Below are positions 39,571 to 47,095 of a stretch of DNA of 47,095 nucleotides, in pieces (within the stretch, counting starts at the first letter, position 1; each line of letters starts with the position of its first letter). Under the pieces are notes generated by a model. The model was not told the DNA's origin and did no database searches. It saw nothing but the letters and a program-made list of their open reading frames with translations. The position numbers were made by a program, and so were the translations under genes. Where the stretch lies: NCBI GenBank assembly GCA_045538305.1, contig JAZSRC010000026.1, forward strand, positions 1-47,095, given 5' to 3'. The DNA is from SFHK01 sp045538305 (lineage in GTDB: Bacteria; Bacillota; Clostridia; Christensenellales; Aristaeellaceae).

Positions 39571-41163
39571 TTATTTGCCAACCTTTTCGGCGCGCTCGTC
39601 GATGATGGCCTGGCCGCCGGAAGCGAGATAGTCTTCCATGCCGGCATCATATACGGCGTCGAAATCTTCGGGAGCAGCTACAACTGCCTTGCAGAGGAAG
39701 GAGTCGCGCTTCTCGGTAAGGGAGGTGCCTACGCCCTCTTCGGAGGAGATGGCGCCTACGTTGAAGTGTGCTACGGTGCGGCCGTCGTGGGTGGAGGCTG
39801 CGAGTGCGAGCTCAACATAGCGGGATTCTACGCCTGCATAGTTGAGGGCCTTGGACTTGTTGGTAAGATCGGTGTCAAACAGGTTCAGGCCGTTGATGGT
39901 GATGGTGTAGTCGATGTTCATGCCGGAGTTCATGATGTCGGGGGCCAGCGCTGCCATAGTGGCGATTGCGCCGTTTTCCATAACCTTGTGGTTTATACCC
40001 TCATCGCCGGTCTGCAGATAGGTAACAACCTCGGGGGAGGAGATGAAGTCGAGGTACAGGATGGAAGCGAGCGGCTCATCGTTGGTGGAGGGGAAGAATA
40101 CCTTACGGTCAATGGAGTCGGCCAGGAACTTCACATAATTGCCCTCGTCGTTCGGGAAGCACTCTACTGCGATGAAGGCTGCATCTTCGCCAACATTGCG
40201 CTTGAGGTTTGCATGGATGGAGTCATCGCCGTTGCGGAAGGGGTAATCCCAGTTGTGCATGAAGGCGCCCACGAAGCCGGCCTTGATGTTGTTGTCTTCA
40301 GTGGTGTCGCCGGATCCGTAAAGAGCGAAGTCCTTCCAGATGAGGCCCTTGTTGTACCAGTCATTCAGCACGCGAACGCCCTCTTTGTAGCCCGGATAGA
40401 GCAGATGGCGATCGTCGAAGCCATTGATGTACAGGTCAACATCCTCGGTCTCGGCAGGTACGAAGGAGGTGAGCAGGTGATCGTTGCGCCAGCCGATGTC
40501 ATAGGAGGTGGTGTAGGGGACCATGCGGTCTGCATCTTCGCCCAGAAGCAGCTCGGCGTTCTCCTGGAAGGCTACGAGCATGTCTTCGAACTCCTGCAGA
40601 TTGGTGGGTGCTTCCAGATCGAGAGCGGCCAGCCAGTCTTCGCGTACGAACATGTTGATGCGTGCGCGCTCTGCCAGCAGTGCTTCGATGGCCCATACCG
40701 TTCCAGTTTCGGGATCCTGGTTATAGAAAATGTTGTAGTCGCCAAGCAGCGCGTACAGGTTCGGAAGGAGATCCTTGTACTCGGTCAGGTAGGGGTTCAT
40801 GTCCAGAACGCCGCCCATGTTGGCGTAGGTCTGAATGGTGGGGTAGGAATAGGTTACGCATACGTCGGGCGCGTCGCCGGCGGCAAGGAGGTTGTTCATT
40901 TCGTCAACCTCGGTCCAGCGGGGTACGCTTACGAATTCAACTTCTACGTTGTACTTTTCGAGCATGCCGGCCTTGATGAAGTCGGTAAACTTGTTGTTCG
41001 TCGGGTCGGTTCCGCCGTCGTTGGAGCGGTTGTAGATTTCGACCGTGATTTTGCGGGTGGTCGCGAATTTGCCGTCAACCAGTCCGTCTTCGGCATGCGC
41101 GGAAACGATGCCGAGGCTCAGAACCATGGCGAGCATCAGGACTATAGAGAGAATGCGTTTCAT
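39571..41163 (-). CDS. Extracellular sugar-binding protein, LplA-like (family 1)
   Basis: A carbohydrate ABC receptor of 530 aa, the large size typical of LplA-type proteins. Signal peptide MKRILSIVLMLAMVLSLGIV with cleavage after AHA. Family features include TVEIYNRSNDGGTDPTNNKF, MNNLLAAGDAPDVCVTYSYP, WAIEALLAERARINMFVRED, WLAALDLEAPTNLQEFEDML and DEPLASILYLDFISSPEVV. No lipobox cysteine is present. AAGGAGGA precedes ATG 41163. It is the last gene of the operon, behind both permeases. Ligand likely an oligosaccharide; not known. Confidence 0.93.
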   Translation of the reverse strand: MKRILSIVLMLAMVLSLGIVSAHAEDGLVDGKFATTRKITVEIYNRSNDGGTDPTNNKFTDFIKAGMLEKYNVEVEFVSVPRWTEVDEMNNLLAAGDAPDVCVTYSYPTIQTYANMGGVLDMNPYLTEYKDLLPNLYALLGDYNIFYNQDPETGTVWAIEALLAERARINMFVREDWLAALDLEAPTNLQEFEDMLVAFQENAELLLGEDADRMVPYTTSYDIGWRNDHLLTSFVPAETEDVDLYINGFDDRHLLYPGYKEGVRVLNDWYNKGLIWKDFALYGSGDTTEDNNIKAGFVGAFMHNWDYPFRNGDDSIHANLKRNVGEDAAFIAVECFPNDEGNYVKFLADSIDRKVFFPSTNDEPLASILYLDFISSPEVVTYLQTGDEGINHKVMENGAIATMAALAPDIMNSGMNIDYTITINGLNLFDTDLTNKSKALNYAGVESRYVELALAASTHDGRTVAHFNVGAISSEEGVGTSLTEKRDSFLCKAVVAAPEDFDAVYDAGMEDYLASGGQAIIDERAEKVGK

Positions 41164-41223
41164 GGGTTGTCCTCCTTATATATTTTTTAGGCTATCACGC
41201 CTATGGGTACTAAGTGACTCAGA

Positions 41224-42096
41224 TTATCCCTTCACCGCGCCAATGGTAACGCCGGTAACAAAGTAGCGCTGAAGCCAGGGATAAATGAGAAGGATCGGAA
41301 CCGTTGCAAACATAACGGTTGCCATTTTCAGGGTTTCGCCAACACCGGGATCAAAAAAGCCTTCCTGCGTGCCGACTTCTATGGCAGTGGTATTCTGAAG
41401 AATATTGTACAGCAAAAGCTGAATGGGGTACAGGTGATCGTTCTTTTTAATGTACATCAGCGCGTCCGAAAAGCCGTTCCAGCGGCCTACCGCGTAAAAC
41501 AGCGCCAGCGTGGCCAACACGGATTTGGACAGCGGCAGATAAATGCGGATCAGCATTCTGAAGGGACCGGCGCCATCCAATTCCGCCGCTTCCTTCAAAC
41601 TGTCCGGTATGCCAAAGAAGAAACTGCGCATGATGATCATATTGAAAACGCTTAAGCAGTTCGGCACAATCAGCGCCCATACGGTGTCGAGCATGGACAG
41701 TCTCTTAAGCAGCAGGTAATGCGGAATCTGTCCGGCGCTGAAGTACATGGTAAGAACGATGATTGCGTTTATTACCTTTCTTCCGCGCAGCTGATCAAAA
41801 ATCAACGGAAATGCGCAAAGCACCGTCATGGTCATGGAGAGTATGGTGCAAAACACGGTAAGCACTGCCGTAAAGCCAAGCGACTGGGTATACTTGGCGT
41901 CGGAAAGCACCGTAGTATAAGCTTCCAGCGTAAATCCGCGGGGCCAAAGCAGCACTTCGTTTCGGATCAGGTAATTGGTGGACGACAGCGAGCGGGCCAG
42001 TACGTTCAGCATGGGAAGGAGACATACAAAAATCAGTATGCAGCAAATGGCGACAATAATCCAATCGCCTGCTTTGGTGGATCTTGACTTGATCAT
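41224..42096 (-). CDS. Carbohydrate ABC permease, LplC/MalG-like
   Basis: A 290-aa inner permease subunit with six predicted membrane segments. N-terminal WIIVAICCILIFVCLLPMLN and the EAA loop EAAELDGAGPFRMLIRIYLP that docks the ATPase. The C-terminal LQRYFVTGVTIGAVKG is characteristic of LplC-type proteins. GGAGGG lies 9 nt before ATG 42096 and the gene starts 15 nt after the LplB-like gene. No ATPase gene is present; such systems share a common MsmX-type ATPase encoded elsewhere. Confidence 0.95.
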   Translation of the reverse strand: MIKSRSTKAGDWIIVAICCILIFVCLLPMLNVLARSLSSTNYLIRNEVLLWPRGFTLEAYTTVLSDAKYTQSLGFTAVLTVFCTILSMTMTVLCAFPLIFDQLRGRKVINAIIVLTMYFSAGQIPHYLLLKRLSMLDTVWALIVPNCLSVFNMIIMRSFFFGIPDSLKEAAELDGAGPFRMLIRIYLPLSKSVLATLALFYAVGRWNGFSDALMYIKKNDHLYPIQLLLYNILQNTTAIEVGTQEGFFDPGVGETLKMATVMFATVPILLIYPWLQRYFVTGVTIGAVKG

Positions 42097-42111
42097 TCGT
42101 TCATTCCCTCC

Positions 42112-43068
42112 TTACCACACGCCGCGTTCGCCAAACCGGGTGGCAATTTTATTCGCACCTAGCAGGAAGAATACGCCAATGACCGACTGGAACAGGCCAA
42201 CTGCTGTAGTCAGGGAGAACTGGGAACCCTTAATACCGTTTTGATATACAAAAATGGAAATCGTTTTGGATACGTCGTCCACCAGCTTGTTGCTGAGCGC
42301 AAAGGGACGATCGAACTCCGAACCGAGGATGCGGCCCAGGTTCATGATCAGAAGGGTTACAATGGTGGATCGAAGGCCGGGAAGCGTTACATGCCAGATT
42401 TTGCGGAAGCGGCCCGCGCCGTCTACCGCGGCGGCTTCGTACAATTCCGGGCTGATTCCGGTAAGCGCTGCCAGATAAATAATCGTGTTCCAGCCCGCTT
42501 CCTTCCAGATGCCCAGCGCTACATACGTGCCTACCCAGTTTGTTTCCGAGTCCAGGAAGTGTATGGGTTCTATGCCCATATTGATCAGGATGATATTGAT
42601 CAGGCCATCGTTGGTGGCAAGAAGCCGAAGCGCCAGTCCGCTGATGATGATCCAGCTCAGAAAGTGGGGAAGATATACAATGGTTTGGGTAATCCGCTTA
42701 AATCCCTTGAACGCCAGCTCATTCAGAATCAGCGCCAGTATGATCGGCGCGGGGAAACCGACAAACAGATCCAGCAGATTCAGTATAATGGTGTTTCTCA
42801 ACGAATACAGAAAATCCATATCCTGAAAGGCCTTTTCAAACCATTCAAAACCGGCCCATTCTACCTGAAAGATCGGCTGTATGATGTTATTTGCCTTGAA
42901 CGCCTGCTGTATGTATACCATTGGCATATACCGGAATATGACAAAAAAAGCTACAGGCAGAAGCAACATGATGTACAGCGTACCGTATCTCCTGAAATAC
43001 TGCCCCCAGGACATGCGCCCGTTCCTGTGCGGAGATTTGGCTTGAATCGCGGGCTGTGCAATACTCAA
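42112..43068 (-). CDS. Carbohydrate ABC permease, LplB-like
   Basis: A 318-aa permease subunit, first gene of the operon. Six membrane segments; characteristic YIMLLLPVAFFVIFRYMPM, VYLPHFLSWIIISGLALRLL, the EAA loop EAAAVDGAGRFRKIWHVTLP and the C-terminal SVIGVFFLLGANKIATRFGE. The start is a TTG at 43068 placed 7 nt after AGGGAGG; the frame is open to a second TTG at 43104 which has no ribosome site. Pairs with the LplC-like protein. Confidence 0.94.
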   Translation of the reverse strand: MSIAQPAIQAKSPHRNGRMSWGQYFRRYGTLYIMLLLPVAFFVIFRYMPMVYIQQAFKANNIIQPIFQVEWAGFEWFEKAFQDMDFLYSLRNTIILNLLDLFVGFPAPIILALILNELAFKGFKRITQTIVYLPHFLSWIIISGLALRLLATNDGLINIILINMGIEPIHFLDSETNWVGTYVALGIWKEAGWNTIIYLAALTGISPELYEAAAVDGAGRFRKIWHVTLPGLRSTIVTLLIMNLGRILGSEFDRPFALSNKLVDDVSKTISIFVYQNGIKGSQFSLTTAVGLFQSVIGVFFLLGANKIATRFGERGVW

Positions 43069-43144
43069 GGCGATTCCTCCCTTGCTGCAATACTGCTGCC
43101 ACAATACACAGACAGTATGATTATTGATAATATTCTATATGAAT

Positions 43145-43173
43145 ACTATACAATAAACGTGTAGTTATGTCAA
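43145..43173 (-). promoter_or_regulatory. Promoter of the LplBC-type operon
   Basis: On the minus strand TTGACA (43173-43168), 17-bp spacer, TATAGT (43150-43145), about 75 nt before the LplB-like start. Confidence 0.85.
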
Positions 43174-43250
43174 CATTAAAGTATATTTGATTGAAAAATT
43201 GACAAATGAGATATAACAGATCGTCGGATATAGGATGCAGATGTAAAATG

Positions 43251-43277
43251 TTAGCACTCGCGCGTGTTGAGTGCTAA
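43251..43277 (+). promoter_or_regulatory. CIRCE operator (HrcA box) upstream of htpG
   Basis: TTAGCACTC, 9-bp spacer, GAGTGCTAA: the complete consensus without mismatch. It ends 7 bp before the -35 of the htpG promoter, so HrcA would repress from the upstream side. hrcA itself is not in the window. Confidence 0.97.
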
Positions 43278-43284
43278 AAAACGA

Positions 43285-43313
43285 TTGACATTGCCGATAT
43301 TTGGATATACAAT
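43285..43313 (+). promoter_or_regulatory. Sigma-A promoter of htpG
   Basis: TTGACA (43285-43290), 17-bp spacer, TACAAT (43308-43313), 32 nt before the start codon. Confidence 0.88.
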
Positions 43314-43345
43314 ACTGATACTACTATTTCTGGGAGGATCAATCA

Positions 43346-45199
43346 ATGGCTGAAAAGGGAAGCATTTCCATACATGCGCAAAATATCATGCCGGTAATCA
43401 AAAAATGGCTGTATTCGGACAAGGATATATTCTTAAGAGAACTCGTATCCAACGGCTGCGACGCGATTCAGAAGCATAAGCTTCTGGCGCAGCGCGCGGA
43501 ATGCGATGCGCGCGAGAGTTACCGTGTGGATGTAATCACGGACGCCGAAAAGGGAACCCTCACCATTACCGATAACGGCATTGGTATGACTGCGGAGGAG
43601 ATTCAAAAGTATATCTGCCAGGTGGCGTTTTCCGGCGCAGAGGAATTTTTGAAGCAATACAAACCCGAGGACGGCGAAAAGGGCGGCATTATCGGACACT
43701 TTGGTCTGGGCTTTTACAGTGCATTCATGGTGTCCAAGAAAGTCGTTATCGATACCAAAAGCTTTAAAAAAGGCGAACAGGCTGTAAGATGGACGAGCGA
43801 AGACGGCATGGAATACGAAATCGAGCCGTCTGATCGCACGGACGAAGGAACGAGCGTAATCCTGTATCTGGGCGACGAGGATCAGGACTATCTGAAAGTC
43901 TGGACGGTTCGCGAAACGCTTGAAAAGTATTGTGCGTTCATGCCGGTGGAGATTTATGTAAGCGAAATCCGCAAAAAGGAAGAGAACGCTGAAGAAACCG
44001 ACGCGGCGGAACCGGTATACAGCCTCGTGAACGATATTCACCCACTCTGGATGAAAAAGCCCAACGAGTGCACGGAAGAGGAATACAAGGAGTTTTACAA
44101 AAAGGTATTCCATGATTATGACGAGCCTCTGTTCTGGATTCACCTTAACGCCGAGTTCCCCTTTAACCTGAAAGGCATACTGTATTTCCCGAAGCTGAAG
44201 AACGAGTTTTCTTCCGCGGAAGGCGTTATCAAGCTTTTCAACAATCAGGTGTTTGTCGCTGATAATATAAAAGAAGTCATTCCCGAATTCCTGATGCTGC
44301 TCAAAGGCGCAATTGACTGTCCGGATCTGCCGCTGAACGTATCCCGTTCCTTCCTGCAGAACGACGGCTATGTCAAAAAGATGAGCGACTACATTACCAG
44401 AAAGATTGCCGACAGGCTGGTAAGCGAATTCAACACCAAGCGCGCCGATTATCAGGATTACTGGAAGGACATTCACCCGTTTGTCAAGTATGGCTGTATC
44501 CGCGACGAAAAGTTCTATGATCGCGTGAAAAACGCCGTCATTTTCAGAACCACCAAGGATGAATACCTGACGAAGAAGGAGTACGCCGACCGTCATGGCG
44601 AAAACGGAGAAACCGTAATCTATTACACCAGCGACGAAAAGCGTCAAGCCCATCTGATTGAAATGCTCACAGGACAGGACAAGGACGTTGTCGTTATGGA
44701 TACGCTGATTGACAACAACTTTATGAGCTTTCTGGAGTATTCGTCGAAGGAGGAAAAGCTTACCTTCCGCCGCGTGGATGCAGGAACGGACGATCTGGCC
44801 GAGGGTGAAGAGGCGGATGAAAAGCTGCTTGCCAGACTGACCGAGGAATTCCGCGGAATAACGAATGATCAGGAGCTTCAGGTAAAGCTTGTTGCCCTCA
44901 AGTCCGACGAAATGGCAGCTGTGATTACCGTGGATGAGCAGAGCCGCCGCTTTTCCGAAATGAGTCGGCAGTGGGGCGGAGACATGCAGCTTCCCGAAAA
45001 GCGCACGTTGACCCTGAACGGGAAGCACCCGCTGGTAAAGTATCTGTCGGATGACGGAGCTGATGGCGAAGAGCGCAAAATCGTTATGGAGCAAGTGATT
45101 GACCTTGCCGAAATGGCCAGACAGCCGCTTGTTGCGGATAGAATGGTGGCGTTTTTGAAGCGCTCCACAAAGATCCTGTCCCTTGTAGTAGAGAAATAA
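43346..45199 (+). CDS. htpG: HtpG (Hsp90-family chaperone)
   Basis: Cytoplasmic ATP-dependent chaperone dimer, 617 aa, the normal bacterial length. N-terminal GHKL ATPase: FLRELVSNGCDAIQKHK, TITDNGIGMTAEEI, GIIGHFGLGFYSAFMVSKKV and DEGTSVILYL. The middle domain has HPLWMKKPNECTEEEYKEFY, FPFNLKGILYFPK and NVSRSFLQND; a C-terminal dimer domain follows. GGGAGGA lies 8 nt before ATG 43346. CIRCE control puts it under HrcA, unlike B. subtilis, where htpG is not an HrcA target. Confidence 0.97.
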   Translation: MAEKGSISIHAQNIMPVIKKWLYSDKDIFLRELVSNGCDAIQKHKLLAQRAECDARESYRVDVITDAEKGTLTITDNGIGMTAEEIQKYICQVAFSGAEEFLKQYKPEDGEKGGIIGHFGLGFYSAFMVSKKVVIDTKSFKKGEQAVRWTSEDGMEYEIEPSDRTDEGTSVILYLGDEDQDYLKVWTVRETLEKYCAFMPVEIYVSEIRKKEENAEETDAAEPVYSLVNDIHPLWMKKPNECTEEEYKEFYKKVFHDYDEPLFWIHLNAEFPFNLKGILYFPKLKNEFSSAEGVIKLFNNQVFVADNIKEVIPEFLMLLKGAIDCPDLPLNVSRSFLQNDGYVKKMSDYITRKIADRLVSEFNTKRADYQDYWKDIHPFVKYGCIRDEKFYDRVKNAVIFRTTKDEYLTKKEYADRHGENGETVIYYTSDEKRQAHLIEMLTGQDKDVVVMDTLIDNNFMSFLEYSSKEEKLTFRRVDAGTDDLAEGEEADEKLLARLTEEFRGITNDQELQVKLVALKSDEMAAVITVDEQSRRFSEMSRQWGGDMQLPEKRTLTLNGKHPLVKYLSDDGADGEERKIVMEQVIDLAEMARQPLVADRMVAFLKRSTKILSLVVEK

Positions 45200-45210
45200 A
45201 GCCCATATAT

Positions 45211-45263
45211 AAAACCAGGCTGAATCAGTTCTTATGATCAATGAACTGAATCAGCCTGGTTTT
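45211..45263. terminator. Strong bidirectional terminator
   Basis: A perfect 21-bp stem (AAAACCAGGCTGAATCAGTT and its complement) with an 11-nt loop and T-runs both ways, between htpG and the convergent XpaC-like gene. Confidence 0.95.
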
Positions 45264-45276
45264 TTGATATTGGTTA

Positions 45277-46215
45277 TTATTTCAGCCCGTCCATCTCCAT
45301 CATCTTTTCAAGCACCTTGATGTCGCTTGTAATGTCGATGGCGTCCACTCTGAACAGCGTGTCCAGCTGCTTTTCAAAGCCGGCGACAAGCTGATCCAGC
45401 ATTCCTTCAATACGTGCCTTGGAGGACAATATGTTTTCGCCCTGAGCGCTTTGCTGCTCCAAAATGGCATAGCGACGCAGAAGCTTGAGGGTAGAAGGAA
45501 GATAGTACTCCATAAAGGTCTGCAGCTCTGCTTTCTTTTCCGGCTTTTGGGAGGCAAGCTGAAAAATGTTGGCGGTGATTTCCTCAATCCGCTTGATTTT
45601 TGCGGAAACGCCTTCATCGTCAATGGCAATGTTCAGCGCGCGGATTTCAAGAAGCGTTTCGCGGTATTCCCGCTCGTCCGGGCTTTCGGAGTCGGTGAAT
45701 TCAATATCTTCCTGTGTGTCGTCCATGGGTTTTCCCTCCGGGCGAAGCACGATCAGACGGCGGCCTTCGTCAATATAGGCGCTTTGAAACGCCGGGTTTC
45801 TCTTTTTAAGCGCCTTCAGATCGCGGCGCAGCTTTTTCTCCGTAACGCCCATTTCGTTTATCAGGCGGTCTAACGGATAACTTGCGCTGTCGCCGATGCA
45901 CGCGACATAATCGTCAAATTTAGAATTCCGATTGCTTACAAACGCGCCGTAGCCTACCAGTGCCAGCGCGACGGCGGTTAAGGGAATAACAACATTCTTG
46001 ATGTTGGAGAATATCTCTGAAACGCCGCCAAACAGCAAAATCGCCGCTGCGATATAAATCAGATTGTTCTGCTTTTTAGTGAGATTCATTCGTTTCCCAA
46101 TTCTTTTTACCAACAGAAAAACGCCGAAAATTCTGAGCCACGGGATCATGAGCAATATTGCGACCGGCAGCCATTCGTTTAGCATATCGTTTTTCTGCGG
46201 AGGATTTGTGCTCAT
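45277..46215 (-). CDS. XpaC-like membrane protein (5-bromo-4-chloroindolyl phosphate hydrolysis family)
   Basis: A 312-aa membrane protein. Two N-terminal membrane segments (LPVAILLMIPWLRIFGVFLL; NLIYIAAAILLFGG) and a third near VVIPLTAVALALVGYGAFV, then a long alpha-helical cytoplasmic region (RRDLKALKKRNPAF; RIEEITANIFQLASQKPEK; FMEYYLPSTLKLLRRYAILE; LDQLVAGFEKQLDTLFRVDA; DIKVLEKMMEMDGL), the signature of XpaC/TelA-neighbour proteins. AGGAGG precedes ATG 46215; the upstream frame is not supported. XpaC was named after phosphatase-like activity on indolyl phosphate, but its function is unclear and often linked to TelA/tellurite genes, none of which are here. Confidence 0.82.
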   Translation of the reverse strand: MSTNPPQKNDMLNEWLPVAILLMIPWLRIFGVFLLVKRIGKRMNLTKKQNNLIYIAAAILLFGGVSEIFSNIKNVVIPLTAVALALVGYGAFVSNRNSKFDDYVACIGDSASYPLDRLINEMGVTEKKLRRDLKALKKRNPAFQSAYIDEGRRLIVLRPEGKPMDDTQEDIEFTDSESPDEREYRETLLEIRALNIAIDDEGVSAKIKRIEEITANIFQLASQKPEKKAELQTFMEYYLPSTLKLLRRYAILEQQSAQGENILSSKARIEGMLDQLVAGFEKQLDTLFRVDAIDITSDIKVLEKMMEMDGLK

Positions 46216-46292
46216 GCAAATCGCCTCCTGTTTACCTGTCCGATATATCATTATACCACAAATACTGCGCTTCGTGTAGAGGGAAAAGCAGA

Positions 46293-47095
46293 TTATTTCA
46301 TTCCTTCCAGAAGCTTTGAAAGCGCTGAAGTATAGAAAACCGTAAGCCTGTGCAGGGGACGGGTCAGGCAAACATATAGAAGCCTTGCGTTCAGATCGTC
46401 GTCCGGGTATTCGTCGGCGCTTGCATCCGCAATGATGACACCGTCAAACTCCAAACCCTTTACCGCAGAAGCTGGGGCGACATACACGCCGGATTCATAG
46501 CTTTCGCTGTTTACATCCATCAGCCTGGCACCGGTTTCTGCGGGGAGTTTTGCTGCCAGTCGCTTGGCTTCCTTTTCGGTTCTTGCAATGATACAGATGG
46601 AGCGCATGCCATCCGCCTGCCACTTTTTAAGTTCCGAGATGATTCCGCTTAACTGCTCTGTTTGCGTATGAAAGCGAATAAGCGTCGGCGGTTGACCGTG
46701 GCGCTCTACGGGACGCACCTCCTGACTGCCTGCCGGACGGCGCTTGGCAACAAGGAGCGCGGCGTTCATAATCTCCACCGTGTTTCGATAGCTGGTCACC
46801 AGCATGTGCCTTTCGCATGATTCATAGAAGGCGCAGTCTTTCAGCTCGTTCCAATCGGTGGTTCCGCGCCATGCGTGTATGCCCTGCATCAGATCGCCTA
46901 CGATTGTAAAGGTAGCTGCGGACATCATTTTAGACAGCAATTCAAATTCAAACGGGCTAAAATCCTGTGCTTCGTCAATGACAATGTGACGGATTTCAAA
47001 CTTCTTAAGCTCCAGAACGCGCATGGCGATATAGGCGATTGGCGCAAGGTCCTCCATCTCCAGCGGCTTTTTTTCTTCCATACGCATAAGCGTAT
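46293..47095 (-). CDS. HelD/UvrD-like superfamily 1 helicase, C-terminal part (partial)
   Basis: The frame is open to the right edge; about 267 residues are visible. Walker B/motif II HIVIDEAQDFSPFEFELL, motif III FTIVGDLMQGIHAWRGTTDW, motif IV-like LVTSYRNTVEIMNAAL, and motifs V/VI in SAVKGLEFDGVIIADASADE and NARLLYVCLTRPLHRLTVFY. The wording of motifs II and III fits HelD-like helicases, which clear stalled RNA polymerase, better than UvrD or PcrA; this is moderately certain. The N-terminal Walker A part lies beyond the window. Confidence 0.85.
   Translation of the reverse strand, partial: TLMRMEEKKPLEMEDLAPIAYIAMRVLELKKFEIRHIVIDEAQDFSPFEFELLSKMMSAATFTIVGDLMQGIHAWRGTTDWNELKDCAFYESCERHMLVTSYRNTVEIMNAALLVAKRRPAGSQEVRPVERHGQPPTLIRFHTQTEQLSGIISELKKWQADGMRSICIIARTEKEAKRLAAKLPAETGARLMDVNSESYESGVYVAPASAVKGLEFDGVIIADASADEYPDDDLNARLLYVCLTRPLHRLTVFYTSALSKLLEGMK

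Noticed and set aside
39559..41190. A 543-residue plus-strand open frame opposite the sugar-binding protein gene
   Set aside because: It is antisense to a clear family-1 binding protein, has a Gly/Val-rich composition typical of a codon-bias shadow, and no ribosome site or domain.
41188..41203. Small hairpin before the sugar-binding protein gene as an attenuator
   Set aside because: The stem is only 5 bp and is followed by A-rich, not U-rich, sequence on the transcribed strand.
43199..43217. Second TTGACA upstream of CIRCE as an alternative htpG promoter
   Set aside because: TATAAC follows after only 7 bp and no -10 lies at 16-18 bp, so it is not a credible promoter.
43433..45241. A 602-residue minus-strand open frame opposite htpG
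   Set aside because: Complementary to an unambiguous htpG frame; no recognisable domain.

Overview
The window comes from the chromosome of a Gram-positive, probably endospore-forming member of the Clostridia (Bacillota). Evidence: LPXTG-type pilins with class C and class B sortases, a T-box leader on pheST, a CIRCE operator, an ireB-ruvX-DUF1292 locus, sigma-A promoters with 17-bp spacers, and two small CotF-type spore coat genes. Genus cannot be read from the sequence; a gut or rumen Clostridia lineage is an inference.

Left part (1-11680) is accessory. It holds a sortase-assembled pilus operon: a cysteine-rich tip adhesin (5' end outside the window), backbone pilin, class C sortase, minor pilin, a sortase-fold protein without catalytic residues, and a class B sortase. 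A scrap heap follows: an XRE regulator tail, an N-terminally cut S24/LexA-like domain, a large serine recombinase lacking its catalytic N-terminus, a small unknown gene and a pentapeptide-repeat protein. The region ends at the 3' side of a tRNA-Thr gene, a usual integration position.

Middle part (11950-31600) is metabolic and core: an amino-acid ABC system with one free and one permease-fused binding domain; a nucleoside phosphorylase; an overlapping nagA-rnz pair; two Gfo/Idh/MocA oxidoreductases with a P-loop kinase; an AraC/GyrI-like regulator; a nitroreductase-GNAT pair divergent from an unusual acetate-kinase homologue; a DUF5050-like lipoprotein; ireB; a fused ruvX-DUF1292 gene; and T-box-controlled pheST.

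Right part (31650-47095): a YdcF-like and a class A PBP operon divergent from a two-component system; a secreted protein whose promoter shares a direct-repeat operator with that system; a CotF pair; a LplBC-type sugar ABC operon; htpG behind a CIRCE box; an XpaC-like membrane protein; and the C-terminal part of a HelD/UvrD-like helicase running off the right edge.

Most noteworthy: a catalytically dead sortase inside the pilus operon; an apparently shared two-site operator with identical geometry at the two-component promoter and at a downstream secreted-protein promoter; a ~212-bp non-coding repeat present twice in opposite orientation, each time between convergent genes; the RuvX-DUF1292 fusion; and an acetate kinase-like protein with altered active-site residues.
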